Origin: Dokdonella sp.
Lineage (GTDB): Bacteria > Pseudomonadota > Gammaproteobacteria > Xanthomonadales > Rhodanobacteraceae
DNA length: 64,000 bases
Direction: 5' to 3'
Assembly: GCA_019634795.1 (NCBI GenBank)
Contig: JAHCAR010000005.1
Span: 62,001 to 126,000, forward strand
A model generated the notes under the pieces. It worked only from the letters and a program-made list of their open reading frames with translations. It was not told where the DNA came from and made no database searches. Positions 33,916-42,864 of this stretch are shown here, piece by piece (position 1 is the stretch's first letter; each line of letters begins with the position of its first letter). Both the position numbers and the translations under genes were made by a program.

Positions 33916-34508
33916 GCGGCTGAATCCTCGTCTTCTGACAATAGCGGGCGGAGCTTTTCGTCGATTGCCTCGCGAGCGCGGAAGATCCGCGAACGCACGG
34001 TGCCGATCGGACAATTCATCGCTTCCGCGATTTCCTCGTAGCTCAGACCATCCACTTCCCGAAGCGTAATTGCGGTTCGCAGTTCCTCGGGTAGTTCTTC
34101 GACCGTGCCGAACACGGTTTGTTCAATTTCCTGGCGCAACAGTTCGCGCTCCGGCGTGGCGCGGTCGCGCAGCTGGCTGGCTCCGTCCAGTTGCACGGCG
34201 TCGTCGATCGCGATATCGCCGATCGGCGGCCTGCGACCTTTCGAAACGAGATAGTTCTTGGCCGTGTTGATGGCGATCTTGTAGATCCAAGTATAGAACG
34301 CGCTGTCACCGCGGAATGCGCCGATCGCCCGATAGGCACGGATGAACGCCTCCTGGGAGACATCCTGGGCCTCGCTCCAGTCCGAAACATAACGCGTCAC
34401 CACGCTGACGATCTTGTGCTGGTACTTGCGTACGAGCAGGTCGAAGGCATGCTTGTCGCCACTCTGGACACGCTCAACCAGCGCCTGATCCAATTCGCTT
34501 TCGCCCAT
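33912..34508 (-). CDS. rpoE: RNA polymerase sigma-E factor (AlgU/RpoE)
   Basis: This 198-residue ECF sigma factor has region 2 FDLLVRKYQHKIVSVVTRYV, SEAQDVSQEAFIRAYRAI and FYTWIYKIAINTAKNYLV, and region 4 ELPEELRTAITLREVDGLSYEEIAEAMNCPIGTVRSRIFRARE, close to RpoE/AlgU. AAGGAG lies before the ATG. It heads the envelope-stress operon rpoE-mucA-mucB-mucD. A self-activated promoter is likely at 34553-34579. Confidence 0.96.
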   Translation of the reverse strand: MGESELDQALVERVQSGDKHAFDLLVRKYQHKIVSVVTRYVSDWSEAQDVSQEAFIRAYRAIGAFRGDSAFYTWIYKIAINTAKNYLVSKGRRPPIGDIAIDDAVQLDGASQLRDRATPERELLRQEIEQTVFGTVEELPEELRTAITLREVDGLSYEEIAEAMNCPIGTVRSRIFRAREAIDEKLRPLLSEDEDSAA

Positions 34509-34552
34509 GCGGGCAGATCTCCTTGCCGGCGATGGGGTCGAGGCACACTGCC

Positions 34553-34579
34553 CTAGACCGCCTCGACGGGAAATAGTTT
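34553..34579 (-). promoter_or_regulatory. Candidate autoregulated sigma-E promoter of rpoE
   Basis: The minus strand has GAAACTA ending at 34574 (five of seven matches to GGAACTT), a 16-base spacer and TCTAG at 34557-34553 (TCTRA-like). The start would be near 34548, leaving about 40 bases of leader before rpoE. The -10 is imperfect, so the call is moderate. Confidence 0.4.
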
Positions 34580-34682
34580 CACCGCATTTTCCCCGATTTG
34601 GCCGGCAGCGCCAGCGTGCGGGGGTCCGGGCACTTCATCGAACTGCCGCAACGGCCCTATCTGAGGCCAACCTCCGCAAAGC

Positions 34683-37280
34683 TCAATCCTGAAGATTCGA
34701 GATCCGCGCTTCCTGGTGCAGACGCTCGCGTTCGCTCAGCAGGCTCTCGAAACTCGCCGCCGGTAGCGGCCGGCAGAAAAGATAGCCCTGCAGGACTTCG
34801 CAGCCGAGCCCGCGCAGGAAATCGAGGTGGGCCTCGATTTCGACCCCTTCGGCGACCACCGCCCGATTGAGGTTGTGGGCCATGCCGATGGTCGCCTGGA
34901 CGATTGCTTCGTCATCCGGGTCGAGGCCGATGTTGCGCACGAAGGCCTGGTCGATCTTGATCCGGTCGGCCGGAAAGCGCTTGATGTAGTCGAGCGAGGA
35001 CTGGCCGGTACCGAAATCGTCGATGGATATCTGGCAGCCAAGCTCGCGCAGGGCCTGCAGGGTTTCGAGCAGGTTCGGGATCGACTTGACGCTGATGCTC
35101 TCGGTCACCTCGAGATCGAGCAGATGCGCGGGTACTCCCGTCTCTTCGAGAATGGCCGCGACCAGGCCGACCAGATTCGGCTGGCGCAACTGCAGCGGGG
35201 ACAGGTTCACGCTGATCCGCAGCGGCAGCGAAAAGCGCACCTGCCAGCGCCGAGCGTCCTGGCAGGCAGCACGCAGGACCCATTCCCCGATCGGAATGAT
35301 CAGGCCGGTTTCCTCGGCCAGCGGAATGAAGAAGCCAGGGCTGATCATGCCGAGCTCGGGATGCTCCCAGCGGATCAGCGCCTCCATGCCGACGATATCC
35401 TCGGTAGTGGTGTCGACCTGGGGTTGATAGAACACGCGCAATTCCCCGTTGCGTTCGGCCTGGCGCAGCTTGGCTTCGAGCGCCAGGCGTTGCTGGTGGG
35501 ACTCTTCCGGCACCGCGACATAGGCCTGGTAGTTGTTGCGTCCCATGCCCTTGGCCGTATACATGGCCACGTCGGCATGCTTGAGCAGGCGCTCCGCCAC
35601 GGTCGCGTCGTCCGGATAGAAGCTCAGGCCCAGGCTGGCGGTAATCTGGATCTCGAGTCCGTCCGGCAGGGTCAGCGGTGCCTCCATCACGCGCACGATC
35701 TTCTCGGCGATGCGCATGACGTCGTCGCGCTGGACGATATGGCGCAGGATCATGGTGAATTCGTCGCCGGCGTAGCGGGCCACGGAATCCGAGGCGCGCA
35801 CGCACAGGCGCAGGCGCCGGGCCACCGCCACCAGCACATGATCGCCGACGCTGTGGCCGAGCGAATCGTTGATGTTCTTGAAACGGTCGAGGTCTACGAA
35901 CAGCACGGCGAACATCTCGCCGGTCCGGTGCGCCTCCTGGATCACCGACTCGAGCCGGTCGTTGAACAGGAGCCGGTTCGGCAGTCCGGTCAGCGCATCC
36001 TGCAGACCCCTGACCCTGCCCTGCTCACGGGTGCGACGCAGTTCCAGCTCCATGGCCAGGCGATGGGCGACCGCGCGCAAACCCTCGATGACCGGCGACT
36101 GGCGCAGGATCGGCTCGCGTCGGGCCACGATCAGGGCGCCGAGCGCAACCTTGCGTTCGTCGCAGAGCGGCAGCCCGATCAGGCATTCGAAACGCCGTTC
36201 GCGGACGAACCCGTTATCCGGACTGAGCCGCCAGGCGTCGGCCAGCTGGATCAGCTCGTCGCCGTCGAGGACATGCTTGAGGCTCGACTGGCGCAGTGGA
36301 TCAGGTGTTTCTTCGGCCGGGCTGAAACGGTGGTAGACGACCAGGGGCTGGATCTCTCCGGCCTGCTCGAGGCGCAGCGAGACCAAGGCCACGAAATCGA
36401 GCGACAGCCAGTCGACCACGCTGCGTACCGCGGCATTGATGCCCTCTTCCCCGCCTCCGGCCAGGGACAGGCTCGAAATGACCTCGAGGGCCTGCTCGTA
36501 GCGGCCGAGCTCTCCGAGTTCGCGGAAGGTATAGAAATGCACGACCTTGCCATCCTGCACGGCCAGCTGCACATGGACATCGACCAGATAGGCGCTGCCG
36601 TCGGCATGCGGCTTCTGCGCACGGAACTGCACGCTGCCCTCGCGCTGCAGGCGCAGGTTCAGTTCGCTGCGAAGCTCAGGTGCCAAGGCGGCATCGAAAT
36701 GCTCGATCCGCCCGGCCAACAACTGCATGCGCGAATAGCCGCTGCGCTGGATGAAGGTCGGATTGACGTCGATCAGGCGGCGCGTCTTCGGATCGACCAG
36801 GGCGAGCTCGTCGAGGCTGCCGTCGAATGCGTAGCGGTAGCGGGCGTCGCTTTCTGCCGCTGCCGAAGCGCCGGGCTTGCCGCCGTCATCCTTGAGCTGG
36901 GCATGGATGCGCGCGAGGGCCTCGGCAGGATTGACCGGGCTGGATATCCAGTCGACCACGCCAGGCGGCATGTTTTCCCAGTTCCAGACCTGCTGTCCGG
37001 AACTCGAGGCAAGGATTCCTATCACCGGCACCGGATTCTGCGGGCGATAGCGCAACAGCTCGCCGCAGAAGGCGACAGCGTCGCTGGCCGAGCCGATGAA
37101 CTCGAGCAGGACCAGATCGATCTGCGGATCCTGATCGAGGAAGGTGCGTGCCTGGCCGATGTCCTTGGCCGTGTAGATGGCGTCGAATTCCTGCGCGTCG
37201 AGGGCATCGAACAGAAAGCGCCGGTCGTCGCGATCGGTGGCGACGATCAGAACCGCTCCGCTGACGCCTTCGCTGACCAT
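34683..37280 (-). CDS. Pseudo-receiver-PAS-GAF-GGDEF-EAL protein
   Basis: The 865-residue soluble protein starts at an ATG overlapping the upstream stop (TGATG). Domains are a receiver-like fold (about 8-130) whose phosphoacceptor site reads LVLLEF, Glu in place of Asp; PAS (about 145-260, with LIDVNPTFIQRSGYSRMQLL); GAF (about 265-410); GGDEF (about 420-590) with the variant AGDEF; and EAL (about 600-855) with EALIRW, DDFGTGQSSLDYIK, KIDQAFV and AEGVE intact. EAL residues look catalytic; AGDEF can be active in some cyclases, so it could be bifunctional. The receiver-like part is probably not phosphorylated and may be constitutive or ligand-responsive. It is cotranscribed with the gene at 37280-37765. 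Confidence 0.85.
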   Translation of the reverse strand: MVSEGVSGAVLIVATDRDDRRFLFDALDAQEFDAIYTAKDIGQARTFLDQDPQIDLVLLEFIGSASDAVAFCGELLRYRPQNPVPVIGILASSSGQQVWNWENMPPGVVDWISSPVNPAEALARIHAQLKDDGGKPGASAAAESDARYRYAFDGSLDELALVDPKTRRLIDVNPTFIQRSGYSRMQLLAGRIEHFDAALAPELRSELNLRLQREGSVQFRAQKPHADGSAYLVDVHVQLAVQDGKVVHFYTFRELGELGRYEQALEVISSLSLAGGGEEGINAAVRSVVDWLSLDFVALVSLRLEQAGEIQPLVVYHRFSPAEETPDPLRQSSLKHVLDGDELIQLADAWRLSPDNGFVRERRFECLIGLPLCDERKVALGALIVARREPILRQSPVIEGLRAVAHRLAMELELRRTREQGRVRGLQDALTGLPNRLLFNDRLESVIQEAHRTGEMFAVLFVDLDRFKNINDSLGHSVGDHVLVAVARRLRLCVRASDSVARYAGDEFTMILRHIVQRDDVMRIAEKIVRVMEAPLTLPDGLEIQITASLGLSFYPDDATVAERLLKHADVAMYTAKGMGRNNYQAYVAVPEESHQQRLALEAKLRQAERNGELRVFYQPQVDTTTEDIVGMEALIRWEHPELGMISPGFFIPLAEETGLIIPIGEWVLRAACQDARRWQVRFSLPLRISVNLSPLQLRQPNLVGLVAAILEETGVPAHLLDLEVTESISVKSIPNLLETLQALRELGCQISIDDFGTGQSSLDYIKRFPADRIKIDQAFVRNIGLDPDDEAIVQATIGMAHNLNRAVVAEGVEIEAHLDFLRGLGCEVLQGYLFCRPLPAASFESLLSERERLHQEARISNLQD

Positions 37281-37765
37281 CAACTGACCCAGCGGCCGTC
37301 GCGCAGGCGCGGGCGCGCATTCGCCATTGCGCCGGGCGACATGCGCTCGACCAGGGCGTCGATTTCGTCGGGAAATGCGAGCTTGCGGGCGAGGAACACC
37401 ATCTTGCGCTGATTGCCCGTGCGGATCCGCGCGAACCTCCGTAACAGCGCGGTGTTCGGCGGCTTGACCTGGTCCTCGAAGTCGATCAGCAGGTAAACGG
37501 CGAACTGCATGCTCTGCAGGATGAAGCGCAAGGCGTCGCTCAAGCGCTTCGAACCCGGGATGCGCAGTTCGCTCTGGCGCAGCGCGGCGATGCCGTTGTC
37601 CGGGTCCCAGAGGTAGACGGACTGGCCACTGCGCATGGCCAGCTGACGAAACTGCTCGAGCGTTTCGTCGATCTGGCCCGTTTCAATGCCGATCAGGTTG
37701 CCCTCGGCTCCGAGAATCTGCTCGAACAGCTTCGGCGTGACCAGCACGTCCGTCGATTCCTGCAT
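37280..37765 (-). CDS. Small protein resembling the N-terminal domain of Ycf46-type AAA proteins
   Basis: The protein has 161 residues, no signal and no membrane segment. From about residue 48, SVYLWDPDNGIAAL is followed by ALRFILQSMQFAVYLLIDFED, LLRRFARIRTGNQRKMVFLA and a LAFPDEIDALVE stretch. This order matches, from memory, the region before the AAA+ module in Ycf46-like ATPases (a W...GL segment, a lone vLkDf strand, R-x-L-R-x-L and a Pro-x-E-L-E end). The protein stops there and has no Walker motifs. It overlaps the GGDEF/EAL gene by one base, so the two probably act together. The relationship is my inference; unknown function is the safe label. Confidence 0.6.
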   Translation of the reverse strand: MQESTDVLVTPKLFEQILGAEGNLIGIETGQIDETLEQFRQLAMRSGQSVYLWDPDNGIAALRQSELRIPGSKRLSDALRFILQSMQFAVYLLIDFEDQVKPPNTALLRRFARIRTGNQRKMVFLARKLAFPDEIDALVERMSPGAMANARPRLRDGRWVS

Positions 37766-37877
37766 TACCTAGACCTGCGCCCCCACCCAAGTCGCCAACA
37801 GTAGACCGATCCGGGTGCATTGACCAGAGCCGCAGCTTGCCCGGATCATAGATGTCCGCTTTTCCGAGGATCTTGCC

Positions 37878-39947
37878 ATGTTCGAGGGACTCCGCTTCAA
37901 GCACTGGAGCAGCGAACAGGACGCTGACCGGATCGTCGTCCTCACCATCGATCGGGCTGGAAGTTCAGTCAATACCTTCGCCCGCGAGGTGCTCGACGAG
38001 CTCAACGAAATCGTCGAGCGTCTGTCATTCGAACTGCCGAAGGGGGTCGTCATCCGCTCCGGCAAGACCGCGGGATTCATTGCCGGCGCCGACATCAGCG
38101 AGTTCGAGAGTTACGGACGATCGGGCAGCGTGCTCGACGCGATCAGCTTCGGCCAGGGTGTCATGCAGCATCTGTCGCGGCTGCGCTGCCCGACCGTGGC
38201 CGCGATCCACGGCCACTGCATGGGCGGTGGCACCGAACTGGCGCTGGCCTGCCGCAATCGTGTCGCCAGCCGTGATCCGTCGACCCGGATCGGGCTGCCC
38301 GAGGTCAAGCTCGGCATTTTCCCGGCCTGGGGCGGCAGCGCCCGCCTGCCCTACCTGATCGGCGCACCGAAGGCGCTCGAGCTGATGCTCAGTGGCCGCA
38401 CGGTTTCGGCCGAGCAGGCCCGCGCCATCGGCCTCGTCGATGCAGTGACCTCGGCCGAAATGCTGGTCGAACGGGCCCGGGAAATCGTTCGACGTCCGCC
38501 TTCACGATCGCTGCAGCAGCGCCTTTCGGCCTGGGCCACGAATATCTGGCCGGCACGCCAGCTGCTGGCGCCGATGGTGCGCAAGCAGACTGCAGCCAAG
38601 GCGCGTCCCGAGCACTACCCCGCCCCGTTCGCCCTGATCGAAACCTGGCGTCGCGGCGGCAGTCTGACTCAGCGCCTGCGGCATGAGGCCCGCGCCGTGG
38701 CCAAGCTTGCGCAGACGGCGACGGCACGCAACCTGATCCGCGTGTTCTTCCTGCAGGAGCGCCTCAAGGGTCTCGGCAGCGGGACCGATTCGGGCATCAG
38801 CCATGTCCATGTCATCGGCGCCGGTGTGATGGGCGGCGATATCGCCGCATGGGCGGCCTTGCGCGGCTTCACGGTGAGCTTGCAGGACCGCGAGATGAAA
38901 TACATCGAACCGGCCATGAAGCGCGCCCGCGAGCTGTTCTCGCGCCGCCTGAAGACCGCCGAGCGCATCGATCCGGCCCTGGCCCGGCTCAAGGCCGATG
39001 TCGAGGGCAAGGGTGTGGCCGATGCCGACCTCGTCATCGAGGCCATTTTCGAGAACGCGGAAGCGAAGGAAGCGCTGTACCGGAAGGCCGAACCGGACAT
39101 GAAGGAAGGGGCCCTGCTCGCCTCCAACACCTCGAGCATCCCGCTCGACGAACTGCGTCAGGCGGTCGGCCACCCCCAGCGCTTCCTCGGCCTGCACTAC
39201 TTCAACCCGGTTGCCCTGATGCCGCTGGTCGAGATCGTTCGCCACGACAAGCTCGACAAGACCGCCGAAAAGCGTGCCTTCGCGTTCTGCAAGGCCATCG
39301 ACAAGCTGCCGGTCCCGGTCCGTGGAACGCCCGGATTCCTCGTCAATCGCATACTCATGCCCTACATGCTCGAGGCCGTGCGCCTCTATGGCGAAGGCGT
39401 TCCGGGCCCGGTGCTCGACAAGGCGGCGAAGAAGTTCGGCATGCCGATGGGGCCGATCGAACTGGCCGACACGGTCGGTCTCGACGTCGCCGCATCGGTC
39501 GGTCGCGAGCTTTCGGAATTTCTCAAGCTGGAAATCCCGAAGGGCATGGAAGCCCTGCTCGAATCGGGCAAGCGCGGCAAGAAGGACGGCGAGGGCTTCT
39601 ACAAGTGGGAGAACGGCAAGGCGCAGAAACCGGAGGTCGATCCGGGCTATTCGGCGCCGGCCGATATCGAGGACCGCATGATCCTGCCGATGCTCAACGA
39701 GGCGGTCGCCTGCCTGCACGACGGCGTCGTCGACGATGCCGATCTCTGCGATGCGGGTGTCATCTTCGGCACCGGATTCGCGCCGTTCCGTGGCGGCCCG
39801 ATCCAGCACATCCGCGACACCGGTGCCGATCGACTCCGCCAGCGTCTGGTCGAGCTGGAAAAGCAGTACGGTCCACGCTTCGCCCCACGCGAAGGCTGGG
39901 ACAGCCCGGTGTTGCGGAGCGAAGCGGCACCTGCAAAAAGCGCCTGA
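37878..39947 (+). CDS. Fatty-acid oxidation complex alpha subunit (enoyl-CoA hydratase/3-hydroxyacyl-CoA dehydrogenase)
   Basis: This 689-residue bifunctional beta-oxidation protein is FadJ/FadB-like. The crotonase domain (1-190) has the oxyanion segment IAGADISEF and both catalytic Glu residues, in GGGTELALACR and GLPEVKLGIFP. The dehydrogenase starts at about 312 with NAD motif GAGVMGGDIAAW, has the catalytic His in LHYFNPVALMPLVEIV, and a C-terminal domain ending FGTGFAPFRGGPIQHI. GAGGA lies 8 bases before the ATG. It is divergent from the 37280-37765 gene. A partner thiolase (FadA/FadI) is not adjacent, so fadB versus fadJ is undecided. Confidence 0.92.
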   Translation: MFEGLRFKHWSSEQDADRIVVLTIDRAGSSVNTFAREVLDELNEIVERLSFELPKGVVIRSGKTAGFIAGADISEFESYGRSGSVLDAISFGQGVMQHLSRLRCPTVAAIHGHCMGGGTELALACRNRVASRDPSTRIGLPEVKLGIFPAWGGSARLPYLIGAPKALELMLSGRTVSAEQARAIGLVDAVTSAEMLVERAREIVRRPPSRSLQQRLSAWATNIWPARQLLAPMVRKQTAAKARPEHYPAPFALIETWRRGGSLTQRLRHEARAVAKLAQTATARNLIRVFFLQERLKGLGSGTDSGISHVHVIGAGVMGGDIAAWAALRGFTVSLQDREMKYIEPAMKRARELFSRRLKTAERIDPALARLKADVEGKGVADADLVIEAIFENAEAKEALYRKAEPDMKEGALLASNTSSIPLDELRQAVGHPQRFLGLHYFNPVALMPLVEIVRHDKLDKTAEKRAFAFCKAIDKLPVPVRGTPGFLVNRILMPYMLEAVRLYGEGVPGPVLDKAAKKFGMPMGPIELADTVGLDVAASVGRELSEFLKLEIPKGMEALLESGKRGKKDGEGFYKWENGKAQKPEVDPGYSAPADIEDRMILPMLNEAVACLHDGVVDDADLCDAGVIFGTGFAPFRGGPIQHIRDTGADRLRQRLVELEKQYGPRFAPREGWDSPVLRSEAAPAKSA

Positions 39948-39970
39948 GATCGCTACGCCGGATCCGTCGA

Positions 39971-40897
39971 TCAGCGTTCGCCGCTGGCCAGGCGCGCCTC
40001 GTGGATGCGCAATTGCGCGCAGGCCGCCGCAAGCAGCGGCGCATCGACACCGAGGGCGGCGGCTCGTGCGAGCATGTCGCCGAGGACATGCTCGACTTCG
40101 GTGCGCTGCCCGCGTTCGACGTCACGCAGCATCGAAGCCTTGAGCGGCGAATGCGGTGCGGTAAGGATGTCGAGCGCTTCCGACAGGGCGCCGTCGTCGG
40201 GCGGATAGCCGCTGCGCCTCGCCACTTCGGCGCATTCGAGGTACATCCAGCGGATCAGCTCGGTCCCTTCCGCGACCGCAACGATGGCGCCGATGTTCGC
40301 CCGCATCAGGCAGGTGATGCCGGCCAGCGCAGACAGAAAGGCGAATTTCTGCCACATCGCCGTGATCACATCGGCGCTGTGAACGACCTCCTCGGAAATG
40401 GACAGGAGTCCATCGCGGATCTGGCCGGGAACCGCGGGCGACTCCGGACGCGAGCCGAAGGTCAGGCGGGCGATGCTGCCAACCTGGCGCACCGATCCGT
40501 CCTCGGCCAGGGTCACCGAGATGTGGCAGAGCCCGCCGAGAACCCGGTTCCTGCCGAAAGCGGCATCGAGCGCGTCGAGATGACGCAAGCCGTTCAGCAG
40601 GGGCAATACGCAGGCGCCCGACTCGACCGCAGGGGCGATCGCGCTGATCGCCGAATCGAGATCGTAGGCCTTGCACGAAAGCAGGACCAGATCGAACTTC
40701 GCAGCGGGCGGAACCGCGGTGATTGCATCGACCGGCCGCTGTACGGTGCCGGAAGACGCGCGGATGACGAGTCCCTGGCTGGCCAGCGTGGCCGCCCGGC
40801 GCGGTCGAACGAGAAAGGAGACGTCAGCACCCGACTCGATCAGGCGATTGCCGAAATAGGCTCCGGTTGCGCCAGCACCGAGGACCAGGACGCGCAT
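39971..40897 (-). CDS. 2-dehydropantoate 2-reductase family (PanE/ApbA)
   Basis: The 308-residue NADPH-binding reductase has a Rossmann motif VLVLGAGATGAYFG at the N-terminus, LLSCKAYDL, LLNGLRHLDAL and the catalytic-Lys helix MWQKFAFLSALAGITCLM. The C-terminal helical domain includes SMLRDVERGQRTEVEHVLGDM, the hallmark KxSMxxDxxxGRxTEIDxxxG. The start overlaps the pilZ stop (TGATG). It may reduce ketopantoate for CoA synthesis; paralogues with other substrates exist, so no symbol is given. Confidence 0.85.
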   Translation of the reverse strand: MRVLVLGAGATGAYFGNRLIESGADVSFLVRPRRAATLASQGLVIRASSGTVQRPVDAITAVPPAAKFDLVLLSCKAYDLDSAISAIAPAVESGACVLPLLNGLRHLDALDAAFGRNRVLGGLCHISVTLAEDGSVRQVGSIARLTFGSRPESPAVPGQIRDGLLSISEEVVHSADVITAMWQKFAFLSALAGITCLMRANIGAIVAVAEGTELIRWMYLECAEVARRSGYPPDDGALSEALDILTAPHSPLKASMLRDVERGQRTEVEHVLGDMLARAAALGVDAPLLAAACAQLRIHEARLASGER

Positions 40898-41262
40898 CAC
40901 ATGGTGTGGGTCGCGCGCTCCTGGCCGAGGATGCCGGCCAGGATCGACTCGATCTTCGTGCGCGCGGCATCGCCGTCGCTGGATTCGTTGAACTGCACGC
41001 CGATGCCGGCCGTGCGGTTGCCCTGGGCGCCCGGCGGCGTGATCCAGACCACCCTGCCTGCGACCGGAAGGCGGTCCTTTTCATCCATCAGCGAGAGCAG
41101 GATGAAGACCTCGTCGCCGGGGTTGTAGCGCTTGCTGGTCGGCACGAACAGTCCGCCGCCCTTCACGTACGGCATGTAGGCATTGAACAGCGCGCCCTTG
41201 TCCTTGATCGCCAGGGACAGGATTCCCTGCCTCGGCATGCCTCCAGCGGCGGGTGTCGACAT
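40897..41262 (-). CDS. pilZ: Type IV pilus assembly protein PilZ
   Basis: This 121-residue single PilZ domain protein starts MSTPAAGGMPRQGILSLAIKDKGAL, the pattern of the founding type IV pilus PilZ that works with FimX and PilB. The N-terminal RxxxR c-di-GMP motif is absent, as in that subgroup, while GIGVQF near the C-terminus is kept. It lies two bases from holB, the usual place at the end of the fab-pabB-mltG-tmk-holB cluster. Confidence 0.9.
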   Translation of the reverse strand: MSTPAAGGMPRQGILSLAIKDKGALFNAYMPYVKGGGLFVPTSKRYNPGDEVFILLSLMDEKDRLPVAGRVVWITPPGAQGNRTAGIGVQFNESSDGDAARTKIESILAGILGQERATHTM

Positions 41263-41263
41263 C

Positions 41264-42235
41264 TCATGTCCTCCGGGGCATCTGCCATGCGTGCAGCAGG
41301 TCCAGCAGGACCAGTTCGCTGCGTAGTTGTGTAGCAAGCAGCTCGCGCGAACGGTTGGCCGACGCGAACCATGCGGCTAGCTTCGGTATTTCCTCGGTCC
41401 CGGTCAAGCCGAGCGCGCTTTTCCCTCCGCGAGCCAGGCTCAGGGCCTCGTCGTGGACGATCGCCGCCGCGTGCCATAGCCGCTCTTCGGGCCGGTCCGC
41501 GGACCATGCCTCGGCCACGGCCAGCGCGTTGCCGTGCCGATCGCGCAGGGATCGCAGGTCCTTGCGGCATTCATTGCGCAGGCCGAGGGAATCGTCGCGG
41601 ATCGCCTGCATGGCCTGGCCCGGGTTGCCGAGGGCCACGCCAAGCGCTTCCTCCGCCGCACCAGCGGCGACGCCGGCAGCGACCATCCAGTCCAGCGACT
41701 GGGCCTTGTTCGGCACCTGCAACTGGATGCGCTGGCAGCGGCTGCGGATCGTCGCCGGCAGGCGCGATGGCTTGTCGCTGACCAGGATGATGACCGTGCT
41801 CGCCGAGGGTTCTTCCAGCGTTTTCAGAAGCGCATTGGCTGCGCTCGCATTCATCTTGTCGGCCGGATCGATCAGGACCACCTGCAGCCCGCCAAACTGG
41901 CTCGACAAGGACAGGCGATGCGACAGGCTCCGGATCTGCTCGATGACGATCTCGGTGCGCGGCTTGCCATCGTCGCGCAGCTCGAAGCTGACGAACACGC
42001 GATCCGGATGCGAGCCGGCCGCGAGCAACAGGCAGGCGCGGCATTTGCCGCAGGCAAAGCCCGCCTCGGTGCGTGCTTCGCACAGGGCACTGGCCACCAA
42101 CGCATCGGCCAGGGCGCGTTTGCCAAGCCCCGGTTCTCCGCAGACCAGCAACGCATGCGGCAATTCGCCGGCGCCAAGGCGCACGCTCAGCGAATGCCAG
42201 GGTTCGAGCAGCCACGGTGCCAGGTTCGTGCTCAT
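41264..42235 (-). CDS. holB: DNA polymerase III delta-prime subunit
   Basis: This 323-residue clamp-loader AAA protein has a P-loop-like LLVCGEPGLGKRALAD, zinc-finger cysteines CGKCRAC, a Walker-B-like [25 protein letters not shown] and the sensor region SRLPATIRSRCQ. It starts at an ATGA overlap with tmk. It works with DnaX, encoded at 58100-59764. Confidence 0.93.
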   Translation of the reverse strand: MSTNLAPWLLEPWHSLSVRLGAGELPHALLVCGEPGLGKRALADALVASALCEARTEAGFACGKCRACLLLAAGSHPDRVFVSFELRDDGKPRTEIVIEQIRSLSHRLSLSSQFGGLQVVLIDPADKMNASAANALLKTLEEPSASTVIILVSDKPSRLPATIRSRCQRIQLQVPNKAQSLDWMVAAGVAAGAAEEALGVALGNPGQAMQAIRDDSLGLRNECRKDLRSLRDRHGNALAVAEAWSADRPEERLWHAAAIVHDEALSLARGGKSALGLTGTEEIPKLAAWFASANRSRELLATQLRSELVLLDLLHAWQMPRRT

Positions 42236-42864
42236 GGCTTCCAGTCTGCGACAAGCGCGTCGATCGCGGCAATCGCGTCGGCCACGACGCGCGGCAGCGG
42301 ACGGCTCGAGTCGATCACGCGAAAGCGTTGAGGATCCGCATCGGCGCGACGCCGGTAAGCGTCGCGCACGCGTTCGAAGAATTCCGCCCGTTCGGCTTCG
42401 ATGCGGTCGGGCCGCCCGCGTTCGCCCGCGCGTGCCAGGCCGAGGCTGACCGGCAGGTCGAGCAGGAGGGTCAGGTCGGGTCGCAGGCCGTCGGCCGCCC
42501 AGTCCTCGAGGTCGCCGATGCGCGCCGCGGGTTGTCCGCGCCCCCCTCCCTGGTAGGCGAAACTGGCATCGGTGAAGCGGTCGGCCAGGACCCAATCACC
42601 CCGCTCCAGTGCAGGTCGGATCAGCTCGCGCACGAGCTGCGCGCGCGCCGCGAACATCAGCAGCAGTTCGCTTTCCGCGCAGACCATGCCGAGTTCCGGA
42701 TCGAGCACGATCGCCCGGATCGCCTCGCCGAGCGCGGTTCCGCCCGGCTCCCGGGTGACCTGCAGGCGTATGCCGCAGGACTCGATGTGCTCGCGCAAGG
42801 CCTGCATGACGGTACTCTTGCCGGCACCCTCGCCTCCCTCGAGCGTGATCAGGCGCCCTCTCAT
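42232..42864 (-). CDS. tmk: Thymidylate kinase
   Basis: This 210-residue enzyme phosphorylates dTMP to dTDP. P-loop LEGGEGAGKST, TREPGGTALGEAIR, the DR motif LADRFTDASFAYQGGGR and the lid region GERGRPDRIEAE are visible. ATGA overlaps join it to mltG upstream and holB downstream. Confidence 0.95.
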   Translation of the reverse strand: MRGRLITLEGGEGAGKSTVMQALREHIESCGIRLQVTREPGGTALGEAIRAIVLDPELGMVCAESELLLMFAARAQLVRELIRPALERGDWVLADRFTDASFAYQGGGRGQPAARIGDLEDWAADGLRPDLTLLLDLPVSLGLARAGERGRPDRIEAERAEFFERVRDAYRRRADADPQRFRVIDSSRPLPRVVADAIAAIDALVADWKP

